Positions 56,218 to 64,000 of a stretch of 64,000 nt of DNA are shown here, piece after piece; the first letter of the stretch is position 1, and every line of letters begins with the position of its first letter. The DNA is from Ignavibacteria bacterium (lineage in GTDB: Bacteria; Bacteroidota; Ignavibacteria; UBA10030). Both the position numbers and the translations under genes were made by a program. The notes beneath the pieces are model-generated. The model saw nothing but the letters and a program-made list of their open reading frames with translations, made no database searches and was not told the origin of the DNA. Location of the stretch: positions 62,001 through 126,000 of the forward strand of contig VGVZ01000001.1 of assembly GCA_016873805.1 (NCBI GenBank), in the 5' to 3' direction.

Positions 56218-57603
56218 ATGGCTAAGGATATTTCGAAGATTTCCTATTGCAATACCATCCTTGAAACCATCGGCAATACCCCGCTCGTGAAGCTCTCGAA
56301 GCTCGGGAAAGGGCTCAAACCGCATCTCTTTGTCAAGGTGGAATACTTCAATCCTGGTGGATCGGTGAAAGACCGGATCGGGACAGAGATCATCGAGGAG
56401 GCGGAACGCGAGGGACGTCTCAAACCCGGCGGGACGATCGTCGAGGCGACATCGGGAAATACGGGTATGGGATTGGCAATCGCGGCGGCCTACAAAGGAT
56501 ACCGATGTGTGTTCACGATGCCGGACAAGATGAGCATCGAAAAGATCCGATTGCTGCGCGCATTCGGCGCCGAGGTGATCGTGACACCGACAGCCGTGCC
56601 TCACGATTCCCCCGAGTGCTACACCGAGGTCGCAAAAAAGGTTGTTCGCGAGACTCCCAATTCCATCCTGGCCAACCAGTACTACAACCCGAAGAACCCC
56701 GAGGCGCACTACAAAACCACCGGCCCGGAAATCTGGAACCAGACGGCCGGCCAGGTCGATTATTTTATCGGGGGGATGGGAACCGGAGGGACGCTGAGCG
56801 GTGTCGGCAAATATCTGAAGGAGCAGAATCCCAACGTCAAGATCGTCGCGGTCGATCCCAGGGGTTCGGTCCTCAAAGAGTATTTTCACACGCACAAGAT
56901 GCCCGAAAGTCATCGACCCTATCTGGTCGAGGGGATCGGCCAGGATTTTGTTCCGGGGACGATTCACTGGGAGTTTATTGACGATGTGATCGAGGTAACG
57001 GATCGCGAATCATTTCTTGCCGCGCGTCGGCTCACACGCGAAGAGGGGATTTTTGTCGGAGGTTCCGGAGGCACCGCGCTGGCCGGGGCCCTCAAGCTGG
57101 CCGAGCGACTGACCGACGATGATGTGGTGGTCATCCTGCTTCCGGACACCGGTGAACGATACCTGACCAAGATGTACAATGACGACTGGATGCGCGAGAA
57201 TCGATTCCTGGTGCCCGAGCGAGTGACGCTCCGGTATATTCTTCAGGCGAAGAAGAGCGCGCACCCGTTGATCTCCGTCGAACCCCAATCGACGATCCGG
57301 CAGGCGCTGGACCTCCTCGAGGAGCACAATATTTCTCAGCTCCCGGTTCTCGACCACGGGAAATCGGTCGGGAGCGTAGACGAAAGCGACTTGATGAGCG
57401 CCGTGCTAGACCAACCGTCATTGTTCGATGCAACGATTTCGACTGTCATGAAGAAACCATTTCCGCTCGTCGGCATCGACGATCCGCTTGGAGATGCCGT
57501 TTCCCATCTTTTGAAGAAATATCCGGCGGTGCTCGTTGGAGAGGCGGAAGAGGTCGTCGGCATCGTCACACGATTTGACATCATCGAGCACCTCAGCCGC
57601 TAG
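56218..57603 (+). CDS. Cystathionine beta-synthase with C-terminal CBS pair
   Basis: About 461 aa. It condenses serine and homocysteine to cystathionine (or acts as a cysteine synthase relative). The PLP Lys is in EYFNPGGSVKDRIG; EATSGNTGMGLAIAA and GGMGTGGTLSGVGKYLKEQN are the phosphate-binding loops, and GGSGGTALAGAL follows. From about residue 335 two CBS domains are present (STIRQALDLLEEHNISQLPV), a candidate regulatory module. No heme region. ATG with AAGGA upstream. Followed by the gamma enzyme, completing transsulfuration. Confidence 0.94.
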   Translation: MAKDISKISYCNTILETIGNTPLVKLSKLGKGLKPHLFVKVEYFNPGGSVKDRIGTEIIEEAEREGRLKPGGTIVEATSGNTGMGLAIAAAYKGYRCVFTMPDKMSIEKIRLLRAFGAEVIVTPTAVPHDSPECYTEVAKKVVRETPNSILANQYYNPKNPEAHYKTTGPEIWNQTAGQVDYFIGGMGTGGTLSGVGKYLKEQNPNVKIVAVDPRGSVLKEYFHTHKMPESHRPYLVEGIGQDFVPGTIHWEFIDDVIEVTDRESFLAARRLTREEGIFVGGSGGTALAGALKLAERLTDDDVVVILLPDTGERYLTKMYNDDWMRENRFLVPERVTLRYILQAKKSAHPLISVEPQSTIRQALDLLEEHNISQLPVLDHGKSVGSVDESDLMSAVLDQPSLFDATISTVMKKPFPLVGIDDPLGDAVSHLLKKYPAVLVGEAEEVVGIVTRFDIIEHLSR

Positions 57604-57669
57604 ATCTGGAGATATCGCTGGGCGACACATTGATGTTGTTGTCTCAACAGAACACCTGAGGACCAACCC

Positions 57670-58809
57670 ATGGGATTTTCGACAAAGGCGATTCACGCCG
57701 CCATTGAACCTGATCCGGTGACCGGATCGATTATGACGCCTATTCACCTCACATCAACATACGTGCAGGAGGAATTGGGAAAGCACAAGGGGTATGAGTA
57801 CGCCCGTGTGTCGAACCCGACCCGGACTGTCCTCGAGAAGCAGATCGCAGCGCTCGAGGGGGGAAAGGAAGGTCTTGCGTTCGCTTCGGGAATGGCGGCC
57901 ATTGCAACGATATTTTCCCTTCTGAAATCCGGTGACCATGTTATCGTCTCTCACGACGTGTACGGCGGTACGTACCGTCTCGGAAAACTCGTGCTTGGAA
58001 ATTTCCAGCTGGAGTTCGATTTCGTCGATGCGAGCGAAACCGACAATCTGAAGAAGGCCATCAAGCCGTCGACAAAGATGGTTTTCATCGAAACGCCGAC
58101 GAATCCGACGATGACAATCACAGATCTCACGGCCGTGAGCAGGCTATGCCAAGCAAGGAAACTGATCTCGATCGTCGACAACACATTTGCGACCCCTTAT
58201 TTCCAGACCCCTCTTGATCATGGGATCGATATCGTCGTGCATAGTGCGACGAAATACCTGAACGGACACAGCGATATGTTGGGCGGACTGATCGTGCTGA
58301 ATGATGCGGACCTTACCGAACGGCTTCGGTTCCTCCAGAAGTCGATCGGCGGGATCATGAGTCCATTTGAAGCGTGGATGTGCCTGCGCGGAATGAAGAC
58401 ACTGGCCGTCCGGATGGATCGGCACAACGCGAATGCGATGGAGATCGCGGAATTCCTCCAGAATCATCGCAAGGTGCAGAAGGTGAACTACCCGGGTCTC
58501 ATCTCCCATCCGGAGCATCGATTGGCCAGAAAGCAGATGCGCGGCTATGGTGGGATGATCTCATTTGATCTCGGCTCGCTGGAGAAGGCGAAAGGATTTC
58601 TAAAGAAAGTCCGTCTCTGCGCCCTCGCCGAGAGTCTCGGCGGTGTTGAGACGCTCATCTCTCATCCGGTAACGATGACGCATGCATCAGTCCCGCCGGA
58701 ACAGCGAAAGAAGATCGGCGTGACAGATGGTTTGGTGAGAATTTCGGTGGGGATTGAGGATGTGGAGGATATTATCGCAGACCTCAATCAAGCGCTCAAA
58801 GGGATATAG
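57670..58809 (+). CDS. Cystathionine gamma-synthase/gamma-lyase (Cys/Met metabolism PLP enzyme)
   Basis: 379 aa. The PLP Lys is in HSATKYLNGHSDMLGG; YARVSNPTRTVLEKQIAALE, FASGMAAIATIFSLL and IVDNTFATPYFQTPL are typical. It either forms cystathionine from an activated homoserine and cysteine, or cleaves cystathionine to cysteine; pairing with the beta-synthase favours the cleaving role (reverse transsulfuration). 66 bases separate the two genes. It converges with namZ. Confidence 0.93.
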   Translation: MGFSTKAIHAAIEPDPVTGSIMTPIHLTSTYVQEELGKHKGYEYARVSNPTRTVLEKQIAALEGGKEGLAFASGMAAIATIFSLLKSGDHVIVSHDVYGGTYRLGKLVLGNFQLEFDFVDASETDNLKKAIKPSTKMVFIETPTNPTMTITDLTAVSRLCQARKLISIVDNTFATPYFQTPLDHGIDIVVHSATKYLNGHSDMLGGLIVLNDADLTERLRFLQKSIGGIMSPFEAWMCLRGMKTLAVRMDRHNANAMEIAEFLQNHRKVQKVNYPGLISHPEHRLARKQMRGYGGMISFDLGSLEKAKGFLKKVRLCALAESLGGVETLISHPVTMTHASVPPEQRKKIGVTDGLVRISVGIEDVEDIIADLNQALKGI

Positions 58810-58855
58810 CCGCGGACTACGCGGAAGAGCACGAATCGCTGCGGATCGGTCGGCC

Positions 58856-60106
58856 TCACTCGTACAGCAGATACTTCTTGCGAAGTGGTTTGAACTGATC
58901 CGTGTCGCGACGAGCCTGCAATTCAAGGCTCTTCACGCCGGCTTCCCCCCCCAGTTTCATTCGAACCTCCGAGGTTCCCATCAATCGGTCGATTGATCGC
59001 TCCCTCCATTTGAACTGATCACCCCCCTGATCAATCGCTGTCCGCAACATGACCAGGGCCGTTCGGATCGGATCGAACGCGTTCCGGTCGACAACCTCCG
59101 GCCGAACCCCGTTGCATGTCTCTCCTCGGTACTTCGGATTGGTTGCCACGTTCTCGATATCACGCGGCGTAAAGGTGACCGGATGGAACCGAATGCCGGC
59201 AAGTCCGCTTTTCTGCAGAGCTGCCGCCCACGCGTCTCCATTCAGAAACGGAGCACCGATGAACTCGAAGGGGTGATCAGTTCCCCTCCCTTCCGAGATA
59301 TTCGTCCCCTCAAAATAGCACGTTGCCGGATACACGATCGAGGTCGCCGGCGTCATGATGTTCGGCGACGGCTTGACCCACGGGAGTCCGGTTTCGTCAT
59401 ACCAATGATCGCGTTTCCATCCCTCCATTTTCACGACATGGAGATTTGCCTTCACACCGTTGCGCAGCCACCCCTCCTCATTGAACATCGTCGCGAGTTC
59501 CCCGATCGTCAAGCCGTGCATGATCGGAATCGGATGCAATCCAACGAATGATTTCAGAGTGTCGTGCACCATGAATCCGCCGATTCTCCTCCCCGTGATC
59601 GGATTCGGCCGATCGAGCACCGCAAACGGAATTCCTTGTTCCGCCGCCGCTTCCATCGCATACGACATGGTGCTGATGTACGTAAAGAACCGTACGCCGG
59701 CATCCTGGATATCGAAGAGAAGAACATCGATCCCTTTCAGCATCTCAAGCGTCGGCTTGAAGGTTTGGCCGTAGAGCGAGTGAACAGGAACATCGAGCGC
59801 TGCATCTCGTTCCGTCTGGATTTGTTCCCCCGCGGGAGCCGCTCCCCGGAACCCATGCTCGGGGCTGAAAAGAGCAACGAGCTTGACATTCGGCAGAACT
59901 CTCAAGGCGTCGACCAAATGCCGACCGTCCGGGAGTCTACTGGACTGATTGGCGATCAGTCCGATGCGTTTTCCCTCAATGAGGCGGAGCTGTTCGTCAA
60001 GGAGGATTTCAGCCCCGACACGAACCTGAGAAGGCGCGGATGATGTGATCAACCAAACGAAGACGAGTGCGCCGTATCGTACAGTCTGTTTCATCTGTTT
60101 TCCCAT
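58856..60106 (-). CDS. namZ: NamZ-like exo-beta-N-acetylmuramidase (DUF1343)
   Basis: 416 aa exported protein. The signal peptide ends near SSAPSQ. The body matches DUF1343/GH171: GLIANQSS, LFSPEHGFRGAAPAGEQ, LFDIQDAGVRFFTYISTM, DRPNPI and CYFEGTNISEGRGTDHPFE. Bacillus NamZ releases terminal MurNAc from peptidoglycan fragments, so a cell-wall recycling role is likely. Two bases after the Nudix stop. Confidence 0.9.
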   Translation of the reverse strand: MGKQMKQTVRYGALVFVWLITSSAPSQVRVGAEILLDEQLRLIEGKRIGLIANQSSRLPDGRHLVDALRVLPNVKLVALFSPEHGFRGAAPAGEQIQTERDAALDVPVHSLYGQTFKPTLEMLKGIDVLLFDIQDAGVRFFTYISTMSYAMEAAAEQGIPFAVLDRPNPITGRRIGGFMVHDTLKSFVGLHPIPIMHGLTIGELATMFNEEGWLRNGVKANLHVVKMEGWKRDHWYDETGLPWVKPSPNIMTPATSIVYPATCYFEGTNISEGRGTDHPFEFIGAPFLNGDAWAAALQKSGLAGIRFHPVTFTPRDIENVATNPKYRGETCNGVRPEVVDRNAFDPIRTALVMLRTAIDQGGDQFKWRERSIDRLMGTSEVRMKLGGEAGVKSLELQARRDTDQFKPLRKKYLLYE

Positions 60107-60108
60107 TC

Positions 60109-60651
60109 TTATGGAACATGGATGAACGTTTTGGCAATGGTCCAGCCAGCGATCGTCATTCCGTCCCAGATGACGCCGGAAATAATGCGAGCATCGATTT
60201 CGTCAGGTTGGAGGATGATGCGTTCGAATTCTTCGGTGAGATCCGGGGATTTCTCTGCAGGACTCAAATGCCGGGCGATATAGACACAACAGATTTCATC
60301 AGTAATGCCGTTGAACGGATTGAACTCTCCTGCAATCTGCCACTCCCGCGCAGCATATCCCGCTTCTTCCGCAAGCTCATCGAGGGCCGTTTCGTCGTAG
60401 GAGCATCCCTCTTTCACGCCGCCGCACGGAAATTCGAGGCTTTCCTTCTCACAGAGGTACCGATACTGATTGATCATCACAATCCGGCCGTCGTTCAACA
60501 CAGGGACGATCATGCTGGCGCCGTTCGTATGGACGTAGTGATACTCCCCCTTCAGGTCGTCGGAGAGGCTGAACTCGTCGACTTTATAGGTCCACCACGA
60601 GTTCTTGAATTTCACCGATTCGGAGAGTTTGTTCCATTTCTTGAGGGGCAT
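60109..60651 (-). CDS. Nudix-fold protein with altered Nudix box
   Basis: About 180 aa. The ADP-ribose-pyrophosphatase-like N-terminus (KKWNKLSESVKFKNSWWTYK) and EFPCGGVKEG place it in the Nudix superfamily. The box from Gly77 keeps E92, E95, E96 and G98 but has Cys83 where the first Glu is expected and Asp91 instead of Arg. Metal binding by the EExxEE helix may persist. The start at 60651 matches homologous N-termini; a longer reading to 60714 is less likely. Substrate unknown. Confidence 0.85.
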   Translation of the reverse strand: MPLKKWNKLSESVKFKNSWWTYKVDEFSLSDDLKGEYHYVHTNGASMIVPVLNDGRIVMINQYRYLCEKESLEFPCGGVKEGCSYDETALDELAEEAGYAAREWQIAGEFNPFNGITDEICCVYIARHLSPAEKSPDLTEEFERIILQPDEIDARIISGVIWDGMTIAGWTIAKTFIHVP

Positions 60652-60722
60652 GGACGATTCCCGGGAGAGAAAAGAAAAGGGACTCCCGATGATCACATCG
60701 AGAGCCCCGCGCATCGAGTCAT

Positions 60723-61151
60723 CTACACCAGTTCGCTTTCGGAGAAGAAGAAGGCAACCTCAAGTCTTCCGTTTTCGGGGGAATCCGACCCATGAACGAT
60801 GTTTTCCCCTTTGTTGTCGGCGAAGAGCTTTCGGATCGTTCCATCGGCGGCATCTTTCGGATCAGTCGCGCCGATCAGGGTGCGGAAATCGGCAACCGCG
60901 TTTTCCTTTTCCAACGCGATCGGGACGCACGGTCCGCTCGACATGAATTCCACAAGTCCGTCATAGAACGGTCGGCCTTTGTGGACGGCGTAGAATGCTC
61001 CAGCCTCGACGGCCGTGAGCCGAAGCATCTTCATCGAGAGCACCTTGAAGCCCCCTGTTTGAATTCTTGAAAGGACTTCGCCTTGCAGTCCTTTGCGTAC
61101 GCAATCAGGCTTGAGTATCGCGAGTGTTCGTTCAACTACCATGTACGTCAT
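60723..61151 (-). CDS. ndk: Nucleoside diphosphate kinase
   Basis: About 142 aa. It equilibrates NTPs and NDPs through a phosphohistidine. [32 protein letters not shown] and the active-site His in [10 protein letters not shown] are standard. ATG 61151 has AAGGAG three bases upstream; ATG 61142 is the alternative start. Confidence 0.97.
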   Translation of the reverse strand: MTYMVVERTLAILKPDCVRKGLQGEVLSRIQTGGFKVLSMKMLRLTAVEAGAFYAVHKGRPFYDGLVEFMSSGPCVPIALEKENAVADFRTLIGATDPKDAADGTIRKLFADNKGENIVHGSDSPENGRLEVAFFFSESELV

Positions 61152-61202
61152 CAACTCCTTTCGTTTGCTCTTCGCTTCTTACGGATTGATTGCTGATTCA
61201 AA

Positions 61203-62192
61203 TCACTTGGCTCGGCGTTTTGGTTTCCGTGCCGTTCGGCTTTTTCTGGCAGCCGGTCGCGCTGTCGTCCGATGTGACGTTTTCGCTTTCTTCATTCCCC
61301 GCAGTGCTCTGGCCATCGTTTCCCCAAGCAACGCGGGATTGTCCACCACGATGATACCCGCCGCTTTCATCGCCGCGAATTTCTCAGCCGCTGTTCCTTT
61401 TCCACCCGAAATGATCGCTCCGGCGTGCCCCATGCGTCGCCCCGGGGGGGCCGTTTGGCCTGCGATGAAACCGACGACCGGTTTCTTTACATGTTTCTTG
61501 ATGTACTCAGCCGCCTCTTCTTCCGCGGTACCGCCGATCTCGCCGATCATGAGAATCGCATCCGTATTCTTGTCCTCATTGAAGAGCTTCACTGCATCAA
61601 TGAAGCGCGTTCCAATCACCGGATCGCCGCCGATGCCGATGCAGGTCGACTGTCCGATTTCGCGTTCGGTCAGCTGCCAGACCGCCTCATAGGTGAGTGT
61701 TCCGCTGCGCGAGACGAGTCCCACGCGGCCGGGCATGTGAATAAACCCCGGCATGATACCGATCTTGCATTCTCCGGGAGTGATGATTCCAGGGCAATTG
61801 GGACCGATCATGCGGACGCCTCGTTGATTCAGGTAGTTGTATACCTTCACCATGTCGGCAGCCGGTATTCCCTCGGTGATTGCGACAACGAGCTTCACGC
61901 CGGCGTCCGCCGCTTCCATGAGGGCGTCGGCGGCAAATGCGGCAGGGACAAACACGATCGATGTGTCGGCACCCGTCGTCGTCACTGCTTCGGAGACAGT
62001 GTTGAACACCGGAATCGACTTTGCGAATCGATCTTTCTCATTGCCGTTGTACAGGGTTCCTCCTTTACCGGGAGTGACGCCCGCGACAACGTTGGTTCCG
62101 TATTCGATCATTTGTCTCGTGTGGAAAGTCCCCTCCCCGCCGGTAATTCCTTGTACCACGACCTTCGTCTTCTTGTTGACTAGAATGCTCAT
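61203..62192 (-). CDS. sucD: Succinyl-CoA synthetase alpha subunit with basic C-terminal tail
   Basis: 329 aa; usual length is about 290. It makes succinate plus NTP from succinyl-CoA with SucC. The CoA-binding [18 protein letters not shown], the PNCPGIITP loop and the phospho-His in [14 protein letters not shown] are intact. After residue 298 a Lys/Arg/Ala/Thr-rich tail ([16 protein letters not shown]...) resembles histone H1-like tails. sucC is not adjacent. Stop is 52 bases from ndk. Confidence 0.95.
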   Translation of the reverse strand: MSILVNKKTKVVVQGITGGEGTFHTRQMIEYGTNVVAGVTPGKGGTLYNGNEKDRFAKSIPVFNTVSEAVTTTGADTSIVFVPAAFAADALMEAADAGVKLVVAITEGIPAADMVKVYNYLNQRGVRMIGPNCPGIITPGECKIGIMPGFIHMPGRVGLVSRSGTLTYEAVWQLTEREIGQSTCIGIGGDPVIGTRFIDAVKLFNEDKNTDAILMIGEIGGTAEEEAAEYIKKHVKKPVVGFIAGQTAPPGRRMGHAGAIISGGKGTAAEKFAAMKAAGIIVVDNPALLGETMARALRGMKKAKTSHRTTARPAARKSRTARKPKRRAK

Positions 62193-62253
62193 GCCGTTCT
62201 CACCATGAAGTCACGTTCAATATTTCATCGTTGATTTGTCGTTTCGCAAAACG

Positions 62254-63675
62254 TTATGCTCGTGTTTCCAGAAAATCGGCAACGCGGAGAACCGTCTCCT
62301 CGTCAAACTGTTTGCCCATGATCTGCAGACCAATCGGGAGGTTGTTACCGTCTGTCCCGCAGGGAATACTCACAGCCGGAATTCCGGCCAGATTCGCGGA
62401 TGTTGTGTAGATATCTGAGAGATACATTTGGAGCGGATCGTCCGTCTTTTCACCCGCCTTGAAGGATGTGGTCGGCGAAGTCGGACCGATCAGGACATCA
62501 ACCTCGGAAAGTGCCCGTTCGAAATCCGAGCTGATCAACCGACGTACTTTTTGGCCTTTCAGGTAGTACGCATCGTAGTAGCCGGAGGAGAGAACGTAGG
62601 TCCCCAGCATGATCCGCCGCTTTACCTCCTGCCCGAATCCGCGGCTACGGGATTTCGTATAGTTTTCTTTCAGCGTCGATGCGTCGTCGGCCCGGAATCC
62701 ATACCGTGCACCGTCAAATCGAGCGAGATTCGATGATGCTTCCGCCGTAGCGAGGATGTAATACGTGGCGACCGTATAGTCCGCATGCGGGAGCGAGACC
62801 TGCCGCACTTCAGCTCCCGCACTCCGGAGGATATCCAACTGCGTTTCAATTGCCGCGCGAATGTCGTTCCTGAGGGATTCGTCGAAGTATTCTCGCGGCA
62901 CTCCGATCTTCAATCCCTTCACGTCGCGATTCAAAGCCGTGAGGTAGTCGGGAACCGGGACTTTTGCCGTTGTCGAATCCCGTTCGTCATGCCCGGCGAT
63001 GGCCTGGAGGAGACGCGCAGCATCGCGGACTGTGACCGCGAAAGGCCCGATCTGATCAAGCGACGAGGCAAAGGCAACCAATCCGTAGCGCGAAACTCGT
63101 CCGTATGTCGGCTTGAGCCCCACGATTCCGGTGAACGAAGCGGGCTGGCGGATCGATCCGCCGGTGTCGGAACCGAGCGCTGTTGTGCACATTCCGGCGC
63201 TCACCGCCACCGCGGAACCACCGCTGGATCCCCCCGGCACCCTTGATGCATCTACCGGATGTTTCACCCTGCCGAACGCAGAGTTTTCGGTCGACGATCC
63301 CATGGCAAACTCATCCATGTTCGTCTTTCCGATGATGATCGCGTCAGCATCAGAGAGCTTTTCGATCGTCGTCGCATTATAGGGCGCAACGAACTCTTCG
63401 AGAATCTTCGACGCGCAGGTCGTATTCCAGTCTTTGATGCAGATATTGTCTTTGACCGCGACAACCATTCCCGCAAGAGGCCCTGCGTCGCCGCCCATGC
63501 GTTTTTCATCCACCTGTCGAGCCCGCACGAGGGCACGTTCGGCATCGACTGCGAGGAAGGCGTTTAGGTCTCTTCGCGCGTCGATCGTTGCAAGATATTC
63601 CTGGATAATATTTTCGCACGTCGTCGCGTGTTCCGAGAGGGCCGCACTGATGTCGTCAAACGATCTCATTGACAT
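62254..63675 (-). CDS. gatA: Glutamyl-/aspartyl-tRNA amidotransferase subunit A
   Basis: About 473 aa amidase-signature enzyme that supplies ammonia to amidate Glu-tRNA-Gln or Asp-tRNA-Asn. The catalytic Ser-cisSer-Lys set is in VAVKDNICIK, VPGGSSGGSAVAVSAG and GSDTGGSIRQPASFTG. GatB and GatC are elsewhere. The ATG at 63675 is chosen over a TTG at 63705; ATG 63669 is also possible. 61 bases from sucD. Confidence 0.95.
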   Translation of the reverse strand: MSMRSFDDISAALSEHATTCENIIQEYLATIDARRDLNAFLAVDAERALVRARQVDEKRMGGDAGPLAGMVVAVKDNICIKDWNTTCASKILEEFVAPYNATTIEKLSDADAIIIGKTNMDEFAMGSSTENSAFGRVKHPVDASRVPGGSSGGSAVAVSAGMCTTALGSDTGGSIRQPASFTGIVGLKPTYGRVSRYGLVAFASSLDQIGPFAVTVRDAARLLQAIAGHDERDSTTAKVPVPDYLTALNRDVKGLKIGVPREYFDESLRNDIRAAIETQLDILRSAGAEVRQVSLPHADYTVATYYILATAEASSNLARFDGARYGFRADDASTLKENYTKSRSRGFGQEVKRRIMLGTYVLSSGYYDAYYLKGQKVRRLISSDFERALSEVDVLIGPTSPTTSFKAGEKTDDPLQMYLSDIYTTSANLAGIPAVSIPCGTDGNNLPIGLQIMGKQFDEETVLRVADFLETRA

Positions 63676-63764
63676 TCCGGCTTCTCTGACACGCGTTGAA
63701 GGCAACGTTGCAGGTTCGATGAGGCAGGATGCACAGTGATGATTGGAGCCGAATGATCAATCCG

Positions 63765-63968
63765 TTACGATGACTGCTTCTTGTCGCTGTCGTCGATGCG
63801 CTTGGCATCTTTCTCCACATCGTCTTGAATCTCACGAGCGGCCTTCCGGAATTCGCGCAACCCCTTTCCCAGGCCCTGTGCAAGCTCGGGGATTTTCTTT
63901 GCGCCAAAAAAGATCAGAACGACAAGCAGGATGAGAATTATTTCCGTTGCGCCAAGATTGCCCAACAT
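63765..63968 (-). CDS. tatA: Twin-arginine translocase subunit TatA
   Basis: 67 aa. One membrane helix ([16 protein letters not shown]) is followed by the [20 protein letters not shown] amphipathic hinge and a Lys/Asp/Ser-rich tail. It forms the pore of the Tat system, whose predicted client here is the aldo/keto reductase at 37685. AGGAGA precedes the ATG. tatC is not in the window. Confidence 0.95.
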   Translation of the reverse strand: MLGNLGATEIILILLVVLIFFGAKKIPELAQGLGKGLREFRKAAREIQDDVEKDAKRIDDSDKKQSS

Positions 63969-64000
63969 GAGAAGAATCTCCTATGAGTGAACTGAAAAGC

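Overview
The window reads as chromosomal DNA (roughly mid-50s % G+C by eye) of a Gram-negative-type bacterium, most likely on the Bacteroidota/Chlorobiota/Ignavibacteria (FCB) side. Evidence: outer-membrane style proteins (lipoproteins, a porin-like barrel, a LpoA-like TPR plus PBP1-fold protein), a Bacteroidota-type DksA, an IleS2-type isoleucyl-tRNA synthetase, a single TatA, and an EF-P whose loop tip is PGNLRAF. Candidate promoters are nevertheless of the TTGACN-17-TATNNT kind, not the Bacteroidia TAnnTTTG kind. The lineage is an inference from protein character; no marker was searched.

Layout. 1-5662 (minus): probable operon rng, small transaldolase, gcvT, comB, ftsK (ftsK cut by the left edge). 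5966-6285: 4.5S SRP RNA and tRNA-Ala(CGC), both minus. 6458-9411: mazG (plus), then phoH and a LysM protein/coiled-coil lipoprotein pair (minus). 9610-15719 (minus): envelope cluster of ABC exporter ATPase and permease, TPR protein, LpoA-like protein and radC. 15766-19367: guaA and a class II photolyase, separated by a decayed REP-associated tyrosine transposase whose palindrome now forms the photolyase 3' end. 19418-25361: TPR protein, DUF885 lipoprotein, porin-like protein, then a plus-strand DUF6600-like secreted protein. 25470-25676: a two-copy repeat. 25685-34086 (minus): yggS, divIVA, punA, ileS, dksA, lspA, rluD and a UPF0173 hydrolase, strikingly like the Bacillus divIVA-ileS-ylyA-lspA-ylyB order.

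34272-40227 (plus): large TPR protein, aroE, larE, an aldo/keto reductase and a B12-binding radical SAM protein. 40228-42330 is an accessory patch with a truncated secreted ORF, a broken coiled-coil gene and a nucleotidyltransferase-fold/small-protein pair. 42387-44845: SmtB-type repressor and P1B metal ATPase behind a clear operator. 44976-46656: rplU, rpmA, mdh. 46819-52430 (minus): a tightly overlapped five-gene operon of unlike functions. 52968-55884 (minus): efp-accB-accC-gcvH. 56218-58809 (plus): cystathionine beta-synthase plus gamma-synthase/lyase. 58856-63968 (minus): tatA, gatA, sucD, ndk, a Nudix protein and NamZ.

Most genes are housekeeping: translation, one-carbon and sulfur amino-acid metabolism, TCA cycle, fatty-acid priming, purine metabolism and envelope. 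No CRISPR array, prophage or classical defence island was seen. The most unusual items are the EF-P tip lacking Lys/Arg, the RAYT/REP insertion rewriting the photolyase C-terminus, the divIVA-ileS synteny, the altered Nudix box, the histone-like tails on SucD and DksA, and the 40-42 kb patch.
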